Origin: UM-FILTER-39-64 sp964367055
Lineage (GTDB): Bacteria > Patescibacteriota > Minisyncoccia > UBA6257 > UBA9933
Assembly: GCA_964367055.1 (NCBI GenBank)
Contig: CAYIWD010000014.1
Coordinates: 1-17,760, forward strand
Length of the DNA stretch: 17,760 bases
Reading direction: 5' to 3'
This document shows positions 11,585 through 17,760 of the stretch, one piece after another. Each line of letters begins with the position of its first letter. Position 1 is the first letter of the stretch. The position numbers and the translations under genes are program-made. The notes beneath the pieces are model-generated. The model did no database searches, was not told the DNA's origin, and was given only the letters and a program-made list of their open reading frames with translations.

Positions 11585-12651
11585 TATTTACTTGCTATAA
11601 TAATTTTATCGCCAATTAATTTAAGGATTGAAATTTCTCCGCCGCTAAAACCGGTATCTATTATCTGCCAATTTGAGCCATTATCTAAACTTTTATAAAT
11701 TCTACCATTAGAAGCTGTAAAAATACCACCAGTCTTGTCGTTAAAACCCACGGCTGAAACCGACTGCTCTTCAGAGGGTAGCGATTTTAAAACCCGCCAA
11801 CTATCACCGGAATCTAAAGAGCGAATAAGCCCGTAGTTGGTGGCGGCATAAATTAGAGAATTATTAACAATAGACGGCTCAAAATAATTAATGCTGTTAG
11901 CTCCACGATAATCATCTAAAAATTTCATCCTTTCGAATGACTCCCCGCCATCCCTACTTACCCAAAAGCCGCCGGATTTAAGCGTTAAATAAATTAACCC
12001 GCCGTTTTGGAAAACTCTTATCTGTTTAATAGCTGAACCAAAAGTTGTTAGAACGCGCGTTTCGTTTTTCCCCAAAGAATATAAAAGCAGTCGGCCATTG
12101 GATAGCCCCAGATAAAGATTATTATTGTTAATATCGAAATCATAAACTCCCTCACTGGTAAAATCTATGAGTTTGTCCAAGGAAAAGAAATTATCTTGAC
12201 TCCTATAAATTGCGCCTTTGTTGCCTGAAAAAACAGAAACAAATCCTTCGGTTTTTTTGGCAGGGTTAAATAGAATCTTATAAACTTGAGTGTCGGAAGT
12301 GATTTTATGTTCAATATCTGAAAAGTCATACCAGTTTAAGCCGTTATCTTTAGAAATAAATAAGCCCCGATTTGAGCCGGCAAAAATAAGCTCCGGATTA
12401 TTTGGAAAAATTTCAATATCAAGAATGCTTACTGTGCTATTAGAATGGACTTTCGAGATTTGAAAATTTCCTTGATTATCTACAATACCGATAGCACCTT
12501 CTTGTTGCTTTAAATTGCTATTAATGTTTGAAAGAGCCGAAGCTAAAAAATTAGAGCCATTAAGCCCGGCTGAAATCGGACCGCTACCAAGAAGAAAATA
12601 AATTAATCCTCCCCAAACTAAAATGATGGCTAAAAAACCAAATTTTTCCAT
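11584..12651 (-). CDS. Membrane-anchored Asp-box (BNR-like) beta-propeller protein
   Basis: This 355-residue protein has an N-terminal membrane helix (residues about 4-22) followed by a predicted extracytoplasmic beta-propeller. Five Asp-box turns are visible: SKDNGLNW (100-107), SQDNFFSL (151-158, degenerate), SRDGGESF (232-239), SLDSGDSW (278-285) and SLDNGSNW (321-328). Repeats of this type occur in sialidase-like, VPS10 and photosystem-assembly (Ycf48/Hcf136) proteins; the sequence does not choose among them, and no sialidase active site is evident, so a structural or binding role is more likely than catalysis. It lies between holB (7-nt gap) and frr (1-nt overlap) and so is co-transcribed with replication and translation genes. 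Confidence 0.8.
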   Translation of the reverse strand: MEKFGFLAIILVWGGLIYFLLGSGPISAGLNGSNFLASALSNINSNLKQQEGAIGIVDNQGNFQISKVHSNSTVSILDIEIFPNNPELIFAGSNRGLFISKDNGLNWYDFSDIEHKITSDTQVYKILFNPAKKTEGFVSVFSGNKGAIYRSQDNFFSLDKLIDFTSEGVYDFDINNNNLYLGLSNGRLLLYSLGKNETRVLTTFGSAIKQIRVFQNGGLIYLTLKSGGFWVSRDGGESFERMKFLDDYRGANSINYFEPSIVNNSLIYAATNYGLIRSLDSGDSWRVLKSLPSEEQSVSAVGFNDKTGGIFTASNGRIYKSLDNGSNWQIIDTGFSGGEISILKLIGDKIIIASK

Positions 12652-12658
12652 ATTAATA

Positions 12659-13402
12659 TTACTCTAATGCCCTTAATTGAAGTTTTTTATTGGTGTTAAA
12701 TTGCTTCATTAAAGCGAGCCGGTGTAATATTTCCTTTAATTTTCCAGAATTTTTTATTCTGTCTATGCTTAAATCCCGAATTAAATCTTCAAAAAATTCA
12801 TCAATTTCAGCTTCGCTAAACGTAAATTCACTTAAGACAGATTCCGATTTGCGCAGATTTTCTTTTATGTATCTGCGTTTATCCGCTTTGGAATCTGCGT
12901 TTACCCCCACACCAAAATTTTTGGTGTGGGGGTTTATCCGCGCTCCGGAGGAGAAATAAATTTTCTGCAATCTAGAAGTCAAAGTCGAAAACAAATCCTC
13001 GCTGGTTTTAGCGATAAAAATTATTAAGCTCGATTCCGGCGGCTCCTCCACTATTTTTAAAGCGGCGTTCTGCGCTTCTGAGGTTAAATTTTCCGCCTCA
13101 TTAATAATAGCTAATCTTTTAAGAGAACGATTGGGTTTTTGCCAAAGAAAATATTTTAGAGCCCTTACGCTATCAATTCCGATTGTCCATTTTTCATCCG
13201 GTAAAATCACCAAAGTTTCTTTTAATAATCCTTCTGGCTTTTCAAAAATTCCATTTTCTAAAAAATTAGCTAAAGATTGAGCAAAGATAAATTTTTCTTG
13301 ATGAGTTTTTTTATCTCCGCCAAAAAAAAGATAAGCGTGAGAAAGCTGATTATTCTTTGCTAATCTTTTGAAATCATCCCTTAAATTTTCAAATACATTC
13401 AT
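12659..13402 (-). CDS. holB: DNA polymerase III delta prime subunit (clamp loader)
   Basis: Delta prime is the rigid stator subunit of the clamp loader that puts the sliding clamp on DNA. From the ATG at 13402 it has 247 residues: MNVFENLRDDFKRLAKNNQLSHAYLFFGG, LAIINEAENLTSEAQNAALKIVEEPPESSLIIFIAKTSEDLFSTLTSRLQKIYF, then a helical collar. The P-loop is degenerate (GGDKKTHQEK) as expected for a non-ATPase subunit. The SRC motif is SRL (R144 kept), and no zinc-module cysteines are present. A GTG at 13429 would add nine residues translated from A/T-rich repetitive sequence and is disfavoured. Residues about 152-186 come from a repeat-rich insert that includes a perfect 31-bp palindrome. Confidence 0.88.
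   Translation of the reverse strand: MNVFENLRDDFKRLAKNNQLSHAYLFFGGDKKTHQEKFIFAQSLANFLENGIFEKPEGLLKETLVILPDEKWTIGIDSVRALKYFLWQKPNRSLKRLAIINEAENLTSEAQNAALKIVEEPPESSLIIFIAKTSEDLFSTLTSRLQKIYFSSGARINPHTKNFGVGVNADSKADKRRYIKENLRKSESVLSEFTFSEAEIDEFFEDLIRDLSIDRIKNSGKLKEILHRLALMKQFNTNKKLQLRALE
12871..12941. repeat. Perfect 31-bp palindrome with flanking repeats inside holB
   Basis: Arms of 15 bp (12903-12917 and 12919-12933; ACCCCCACACC plus four A) surround one central base. Direct repeats lie around it: ATCTGCGTTTA at 12871-12881 and 12893-12903, and GTTTATCCGC at 12877-12886 and 12932-12941. The whole is read in frame as part of delta prime (SSGARINPHTKNFGVGVNAD and beyond), in the linker after the SRC-like motif. 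Confidence 0.8.
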
Positions 13403-13430
13403 TAGAAATTGGAAATTAGAAATTTTCACT

Positions 13431-14438
13431 CTATCGTTTATCCATTAACGTTCTCTTATAAACATCCAAGTGACTAAGAATTAAACCTGCTCCCTTAGCT
13501 ACGCAAAAAAGCGGTTCTTCAGCCACATAAGCGCTTACACCCAAGGCTCCTTTGAAAAACTCTGGTAATTGCGATATTTGAGCCGCGCCGCCTGAAAGAA
13601 TCATTCCCTTACCCATTATATCGGCTACCAACTCCGGCGGAGTTTCGTTAAAAACACTTTGAACAGCCGAGGCAATATCTACTAAATAAGCGTTTAGAGC
13701 TTCAGCCACTTCATTAGAATTAATTAATAAATTTCTCGGCAGCCCCGATGATAAATCTCTACCTCTTACTGAAAGGTCTAATTTGCGCCTACTTGTCATC
13801 GCCGAACCAATTTCAATTTTTATTGTTTCAGCTGTTTGCTCGCCAATCGCCACTGAATATTTCCTCTTGATATAATCCATAATCGCCTGGTCAAATTTAT
13901 TGCCGGCTACTCGAAGAGATGCCCAAGAAACAATGCCGCCTAAGGCCACGACCGCTACCTCCGAAGTGCCGCCACCAATATTAATAATCATATTTCCAGA
14001 AGACGAATTAATAGGAATATCAGCGCCCAGCGCAGCTAAAATAGGTTCTCTGACAACATGAGCGTCTTTGGCGCCAGCTTCCCGAGCCGCGTTAATCACC
14101 GCTCGACGTTCGGTTTGAGTAATGCCCGCTGGCACTGAAATCACCACGTCTGGCTTAAAAATATTGAAATAACCGCAAGCTCTGGAAATAAAATATTTCA
14201 GCATCGCTTTGGTAATATAGTAATCAGCAATCACTCCGTCTCTTAATGGTTTATATGGCACGATATCCGCCGGTGTCCGGCCAACCATTTCCTTGGCTTC
14301 TCTGCCAACTGCTAAAACTGTATTGTCAGGCAAACTCAAAGCCACCATGGTCGGCTCGTTAATCACAAAGCCGTGTCCAGGCACAAAAACAATAGTATTA
14401 GTTGTTCCTAAATCAATACCAATTTTTCTAGTAAACAT
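13431..14438 (-). CDS. MreB paralogue (second copy) with altered phosphate loop
   Basis: This is a second MreB-type actin of 335 residues. Phosphate loop 1 is DLGTTN (9-14); the region PDVVISVPAGITQTERRAVINAAREAGA, the RGRDLSSGLPRNLL block and the adenosine loop LSGGAAQISQLPEF are present. Two positions depart from canonical MreB and from the first copy. Phosphate loop 2 reads NIGGGTSE, with N153 for the aspartate equivalent to actin D154. The EEP segment reads REP, with R130; E131, the catalytic equivalent, is kept. This predicts slow or absent hydrolysis. It lies between murA and holB; its leader carries three 14-bp repeats. A role in cell shape is inferred from the family. Confidence 0.93.
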   Translation of the reverse strand: MFTRKIGIDLGTTNTIVFVPGHGFVINEPTMVALSLPDNTVLAVGREAKEMVGRTPADIVPYKPLRDGVIADYYITKAMLKYFISRACGYFNIFKPDVVISVPAGITQTERRAVINAAREAGAKDAHVVREPILAALGADIPINSSSGNMIINIGGGTSEVAVVALGGIVSWASLRVAGNKFDQAIMDYIKRKYSVAIGEQTAETIKIEIGSAMTSRRKLDLSVRGRDLSSGLPRNLLINSNEVAEALNAYLVDIASAVQSVFNETPPELVADIMGKGMILSGGAAQISQLPEFFKGALGVSAYVAEEPLFCVAKGAGLILSHLDVYKRTLMDKR

Positions 14439-14449
14439 GATTTTGGCAA

Positions 14450-14488
14450 AGCGCTTATCGCATAGCGCTTATCGCATAGCGCTTATCG
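14450..14488. repeat. Three tandem 14-bp repeats upstream of the second mreB
   Basis: The unit AGCGCTTATCGCAT is present twice in full (14450-14463, 14464-14477) and once as its first 11 bases (14478-14488). Each contains the palindrome AGCGCT inside the near-symmetric ATAGCGCTTAT. They lie between the murA stop and the mreB start. An operator array is possible, as is simple slippage. There are no spacers, so it is not a CRISPR array. Confidence 0.75.
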
Positions 14489-14509
14489 TTAAAACGATTT
14501 GTGATTTGC

Positions 14510-15772
14510 TTAGCTAATTCTTTTTATATCAGCGCCGATATTCCTAAGGCGTTCATCTAATCTCTCATATCCCCTGTCAATCTGGTAAATATTATCAATT
14601 TCTGTTTTGCCGCGGCTAATTAAAGCTGCGATAATTAACGCCACGCCAGCTCGCAAATCAGGACTAACTAATTTTCTAGCGTAAAGTTTTGTCGGACCGT
14701 TAACTACCACCCGATGAGGGTCAGCCATAACAATATTAGCGCCCATCTGCGTCAAACTATCGGTAAAAAGCAAACGGCGGTCATGAATGGTTTCGTGAAT
14801 CAAACTTGAGCCATACGCTTGAGTCATTAAAACAGTATACGGCGGCTGAAGATCAGTGGCAAATCCCGGATATTCATGGGTTTTGGCATCATAGGCCAAA
14901 AGTTTTTTTGACGGCGAAATACTAATACTGTCTTTACTTAATTTATAATTTACTCCGATTTTGTCAAATAAAAACCAAAGTGCCTCTAGGTGTTTAGGCT
15001 CGCAATTTTTTATATCTATTTTAGCGTTTGAAGCCGCCGCCATCATCGCGAAAGTGCCAGCCTCAATCCTGTCAGGAATAATTTTATATTCACCTCCTCT
15101 TAATTTTTTAACGCCTTTTATTTTAATAGTTGACGTACCCGCGCCTTCAATTTTAGCGCCAACGCTATTTAGATATTCAGCCAAACTGACAATTTCCGGT
15201 TCCATTGCGCAATTTTTTAAAAGTGTTTCACTATCCGCTAAGCAAGCAGTCATCATTAAACTTTCAGTGCCAGTGACGGTAATATCATGAAAAAAAATAT
15301 CGGCGCCCTTAAGTTTTTTCGCTGTTAAACGATAATAATTATTACTCAATTCAACTTTCGCTCCCATTTTCTCAAAATTATCCACGAACATATCAATCGG
15401 CCGCATAGCCGCGCCAATCACGCAACCGCCAGGGTGGGGAAAACGGACTTCGCCGAATTTTACGAGCATCGGACCGACAAACATTACCGAAGCCCGAAAT
15501 TTATTAACCAAACCAGCTGGCAAATCAGCGCTTTTTTGATTTTTAAATTTAAGTTCAAAAGCACCCTTACCTGTTTTTTTAACTTCATGACCGAGAGCAA
15601 TTAACATCTCTTGAGCCCTAAAAATATCTTCTATTTCCGGCACGTTAAAAACTTTAATAGGCTCATGGGTCAAGAGCGCCACTGGAAAGATTTTTAAAGC
15701 GGCGTTTTTTGAACCAGAGACAGTAATTTCACCTTTGAGCGGCCTTTGGCCATTAATAATAAACTTTGACAT
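14510..15772 (-). CDS. murA: UDP-N-acetylglucosamine 1-carboxyvinyltransferase
   Basis: MurA transfers enolpyruvate from PEP to UDP-GlcNAc, the first committed step of peptidoglycan synthesis, in the cytoplasm. It has 420 residues, as usual. K22-N23 in SGSKNAALK, the catalytic loop PGGCVIGAAMRPIDM with C117 (so the fosfomycin-sensitive Cys type), DRIEAGTFAM, TDLQPPYTVLMTQA and the C-terminal GYERLDERLRNIGADI are all present. The active loop has two extra residues (AAMRP where ARP is usual). A -10 TATTAT lies 7 nt before the ATG, so the mRNA should be leaderless. It heads the murA-mreB-holB-propeller-frr run and diverges from the PEGA protein gene. Confidence 0.96.
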   Translation of the reverse strand: MSKFIINGQRPLKGEITVSGSKNAALKIFPVALLTHEPIKVFNVPEIEDIFRAQEMLIALGHEVKKTGKGAFELKFKNQKSADLPAGLVNKFRASVMFVGPMLVKFGEVRFPHPGGCVIGAAMRPIDMFVDNFEKMGAKVELSNNYYRLTAKKLKGADIFFHDITVTGTESLMMTACLADSETLLKNCAMEPEIVSLAEYLNSVGAKIEGAGTSTIKIKGVKKLRGGEYKIIPDRIEAGTFAMMAAASNAKIDIKNCEPKHLEALWFLFDKIGVNYKLSKDSISISPSKKLLAYDAKTHEYPGFATDLQPPYTVLMTQAYGSSLIHETIHDRRLLFTDSLTQMGANIVMADPHRVVVNGPTKLYARKLVSPDLRAGVALIIAALISRGKTEIDNIYQIDRGYERLDERLRNIGADIKRIS

Positions 15773-15779
15773 TAATCAA

Positions 15780-15807
15780 ATAATACCCTCTTTATTGAAA
15801 AATTCAA
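15780..15807 (-). promoter_or_regulatory. murA promoter, probably leaderless
   Basis: On the minus strand TTGAAT (15802-15807), a 16-nt spacer and TATTAT (15780-15785) stop 7 nt before the murA ATG. Confidence 0.7.
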
Positions 15808-15823
15808 GGTTTTGTTATATTAC
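15795..15823 (+). promoter_or_regulatory. Divergent promoter for the PEGA/propeller gene
   Basis: The plus strand has TTGAAA (15795-15800), then TATTAC at 15818-15823 (17-nt spacer) or TATATT at 15816-15821 (15-nt spacer). Its -35 box is the mirror of the murA -35 box in the palindrome TTGAA, AAA, TTCAA (15795-15807), so the two promoters should compete or be co-regulated. Confidence 0.45.
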
Positions 15824-15837
15824 TTATATATCATATT

Positions 15838-17256
15838 ATGACCCGAAAAACCCGCCGTTTTATATTTTATAGCTTTGTTTTTCTTTTCATTATTACCGGC
15901 ACCGGCATTGTCTTTTATTCCCAAGGGTGGCGACCGGTTTTCCAAAATAATAAAATTGAATTTAAAAAAACTGGCGCGGTTTTTATTGAAACAATACCAA
16001 AAGGTGTGCTAATAAAAATAGGCAACGAAATTTTTAAAGATAAGTCAGGGTTAATACAAAACGGCACCTTAATTGATAATCTTCTGCCGGAAAATTATAA
16101 AGTAGAAATTAAAAAAGACGGATATATATCTTGGGAGAAAAATATCCTTGTCGGGTCGGGTTTAGTAAGCGAAATTTCCAAAGCAATTTTAATTCCCAAA
16201 AACTTAGAAAAGAAATCAATTCCTTTACCTAAATCAATTGATAATTTCTGGATAAATTCCGATGGGAAAGTTGTTTTTGAAAATAACGCGAATCTTTGGG
16301 CTGAAGCGCATAATTCTTCAGCGGTTAAGCTTCGCGGCGATAAATTTATCACCTGGAGTGATGACAATAATAAAATAATTACATATGATTCAAAAACTCA
16401 AACATATTATCTTTATGAAATTAATAATCTTTCGCAGACATTTAATATAACCGCAGCATTAAACAATCTTCAGAAAATAGCCATAAAAGAAATCACTTTT
16501 CACCCATTAGATTCAAATAGGTTAATAATTCAAGATAAAAATAACCTCCTTTATATTTTAGACATTAACCGACTTACTTTAGAAAATATCGTTAAAGACC
16601 CAATTCTGGCTTGGACAATAAAAAGCCCCAATATCTACTACATAAAACAAATTGAAGACTTAAAACTAAAAACTAAAAGCTATTTACTGGCTTCTTTTAA
16701 CTTGGTGTTAAAAACCGAAAATTTTAATTTTGAATTGCCTGACGCGTTAATCAACCAGAATTTTTTGGCAATTTCAGCGAGCGCTAATAAAATCGCTTTC
16801 CTAACTGACAGCGGCGGTCTCTATCTTTTTAATCAGCAAAATCAAGATTTTAAGCAAATCGCTCATTCGGCTGAAAATTTTGCCATATCTCCAGACAGTA
16901 AAAAAATCGCATTTTGGGATAGAGACGGAAAATTAAATATTTATTTTATTGAAGATTACCAATCAGGCATTAGCAAAAAAGCCGGCGATGTGATAAACTT
17001 CAACTTTTATCTAAAAGCAGATGGAGCGATAATTAAAGATATTTCTTGGTATAAAGATTCCTCGCATCTATTGATTGATTATCTTGACACTGACAGAAGC
17101 GAAAAAGTTAATTTTATAGAAATTGACGACCGATTGCCGATAAATAAATACACCTTAATTGAAGATGTTTCAAATTTCTATTATGAACAAAGTTCAAACC
17201 GCCTATATTTTATCCAGGAAAACAATCTTTATTTTGAAACGCTTGACGCGTCATAG
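15838..17256 (+). CDS. Membrane-anchored PEGA-domain and beta-propeller-like protein
   Basis: This 472-residue protein has a basic N-terminus (MTRKTRR), one membrane helix (about 8-27) and then an extracytoplasmic part. Residues about 46-118 form a PEGA domain (GAVFIETIPKGVLIKIGNEIF ... LPENYKVEIKKDGYISWEKNILV). The remainder is beta-rich with WD40/TolB-like strands, for example DGKVVFENNANLWAE, FAISPDSKKIAFWDRDGKLNIYFIE and DISWYKDSSHLLIDYL, suggesting a six- or seven-bladed propeller. No catalytic motif is seen; a cell-surface binding or scaffold role is inferred. It is, with the transposase, the only gene on the plus strand. Confidence 0.82.
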   Translation: MTRKTRRFIFYSFVFLFIITGTGIVFYSQGWRPVFQNNKIEFKKTGAVFIETIPKGVLIKIGNEIFKDKSGLIQNGTLIDNLLPENYKVEIKKDGYISWEKNILVGSGLVSEISKAILIPKNLEKKSIPLPKSIDNFWINSDGKVVFENNANLWAEAHNSSAVKLRGDKFITWSDDNNKIITYDSKTQTYYLYEINNLSQTFNITAALNNLQKIAIKEITFHPLDSNRLIIQDKNNLLYILDINRLTLENIVKDPILAWTIKSPNIYYIKQIEDLKLKTKSYLLASFNLVLKTENFNFELPDALINQNFLAISASANKIAFLTDSGGLYLFNQQNQDFKQIAHSAENFAISPDSKKIAFWDRDGKLNIYFIEDYQSGISKKAGDVINFNFYLKADGAIIKDISWYKDSSHLLIDYLDTDRSEKVNFIEIDDRLPINKYTLIEDVSNFYYEQSSNRLYFIQENNLYFETLDAS

Positions 17257-17260
17257 CGAT

Positions 17261-17284
17261 ACTGCTTTACTATAGCAAAGCAGT
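17261..17284. terminator. Hairpin between convergent genes
   Basis: ACTGCTTT (17261-17268) and AAAGCAGT (17277-17284) form a perfect 8-bp stem with an 8-nt loop, 4 nt behind the PEGA-gene stop and 33 nt from the stop of the opposing gene. The flanks are AT-rich (TTAATTAT on the plus side) but lack a T-run, so it is a weak, possibly bidirectional terminator. Confidence 0.5.
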
Positions 17285-17317
17285 TAATTATCCTGTCAAA
17301 TATTTAAAACTCTATTT

Positions 17318-17725
17318 TTAGGCATTACGCTCCAACTGAAAACTATAAATATTAAAAGCAACAAACCCGCCTAAAAGGTCAAAAAATAAATCGCTCATCG
17401 TATCACCTGTTCCTTGCTGGGCCGCCGCAAAATATCCTTTTGAGGAGAGAAAGACGTCAAATAAAAATTCAAAAAATTCCCATAAGACGCCAATGAAAAC
17501 CGCAAAACTCACAATTAATATCATCTCAATTAATAATTTATGGCTGGTGATTTCCAATTTGGGCATTATAAAATATAAGAAGATTAATCCCAGCCAAAGA
17601 CCGCCCAAAAAATGCATGGACATATCCATCCACCTATAAGTCCAGTACCAGTTATTAATAACCGCTAAGGTATGGATGGTCAAAATAACAATCAGAAAAC
17701 CAAGAATAAATTTTAGAAAAATCAC
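17318..17725 (-). CDS. Multi-pass membrane protein, YjdF/DUF2238-like
   Basis: At least 135 residues with about four membrane helices (about 3-25, 37-54, 66-90, 110-128). Polar residues are clustered in MDMSMHFLGGLWLGL, GVLWEFFEFLFDVF and TGDTMSDLFFDLLGGFVAF; this His/Glu/Asp pattern with GG motifs resembles the YjdF/DUF2238 and VanZ-like small membrane proteins, whose function is not settled. The GTG at 17725 is used here for lack of a better start. The frame stays open upstream to the window edge (reading GRKDKINLIIVIFLKF), so the true start may lie outside and the gene may be 5'-truncated by the window. Confidence 0.75.
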   Translation of the reverse strand: MIFLKFILGFLIVILTIHTLAVINNWYWTYRWMDMSMHFLGGLWLGLIFLYFIMPKLEITSHKLLIEMILIVSFAVFIGVLWEFFEFLFDVFLSSKGYFAAAQQGTGDTMSDLFFDLLGGFVAFNIYSFQLERNA

Positions 17726-17760
17726 AATAATTAAATTTATTTTATCTTTTCTTCCACTGC

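Noticed and set aside
14450..14488. CRISPR-like array
   Set aside because: Repeats are contiguous with no spacers, and no cas genes are present.

Overview
The window is an AT-rich (roughly 35-37% GC), gene-dense bacterial segment that uses standard stop codons, including TGA as a real stop. It probably comes from a reduced-genome lineage of the Candidate Phyla Radiation / Patescibacteria, Parcubacteria-like. That placement is inference from: tight overlapping operons; small versions of housekeeping proteins (an RpoA without its C-terminal domain, a ProRS without the editing domain, an S4 missing half of its zinc knuckle); two MreB paralogues; almost no Shine-Dalgarno sequences; and several promoters whose -10 box lies 6-8 nt from the start codon. 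No database search was run.

Nearly all genes are on the minus strand, so the transcription order is right to left. Positions 17760-15838 hold a membrane protein (minus) convergent with a PEGA/propeller membrane protein (plus), which diverges from murA. Then follow murA, a three-unit 14-bp repeat, a second mreB, holB, an Asp-box propeller protein and frr (15772-11036). Next is a disturbed patch (11032-10310): a 144-bp element with imperfect terminal inverted repeats directly behind frr, a GC-rich broken pyrF and a terminator. rseP and a GNAT acetyltransferase (10213-8574) precede a second disturbed patch (8562-7329): a dyad, a diverged copy of the proS promoter plus 14 codons, a frameshifted hicB, and a REP/RAYT-type HUH transposase bracketed by near-identical 23-bp palindromes. 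proS, mreB, rpmF, nusB and rpsD (7328-3793) form a compact operon. A RelE/ParE-type toxin-antitoxin pair and a small membrane protein (3741-2963) sit between rpsD and rpoA-rplQ. tuf-rpsJ (1644-101) close the window with their own promoter and a repeat-rich leader.

The housekeeping content covers translation (S10, EF-Tu, L17, S4, L32, ProRS, RRF), transcription (RpoA, NusB), replication (delta prime), envelope growth (two MreBs, MurA) and membrane proteolysis (RseP). It keeps recognisable fragments of classical bacterial synteny: tuf-rpsJ, rpsD-rpoA-rplQ and frr...rseP...proS, each now interrupted by accessory DNA or cut off by the window edge.

The most unusual signal is short palindromic DNA of several kinds, present between genes and also in frame inside coding sequences (proS, the transposase, holB and, less clearly, rseP). 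This recalls Rickettsia palindromic elements. One family occurs both inside proS and at the 3' end of a small gene. Another brackets the HUH transposase and also lies within it. The diverged duplicate of the proS 5' end, differing mostly at synonymous positions, suggests that a foreign proS allele was brought in together with the hicB/transposase island.
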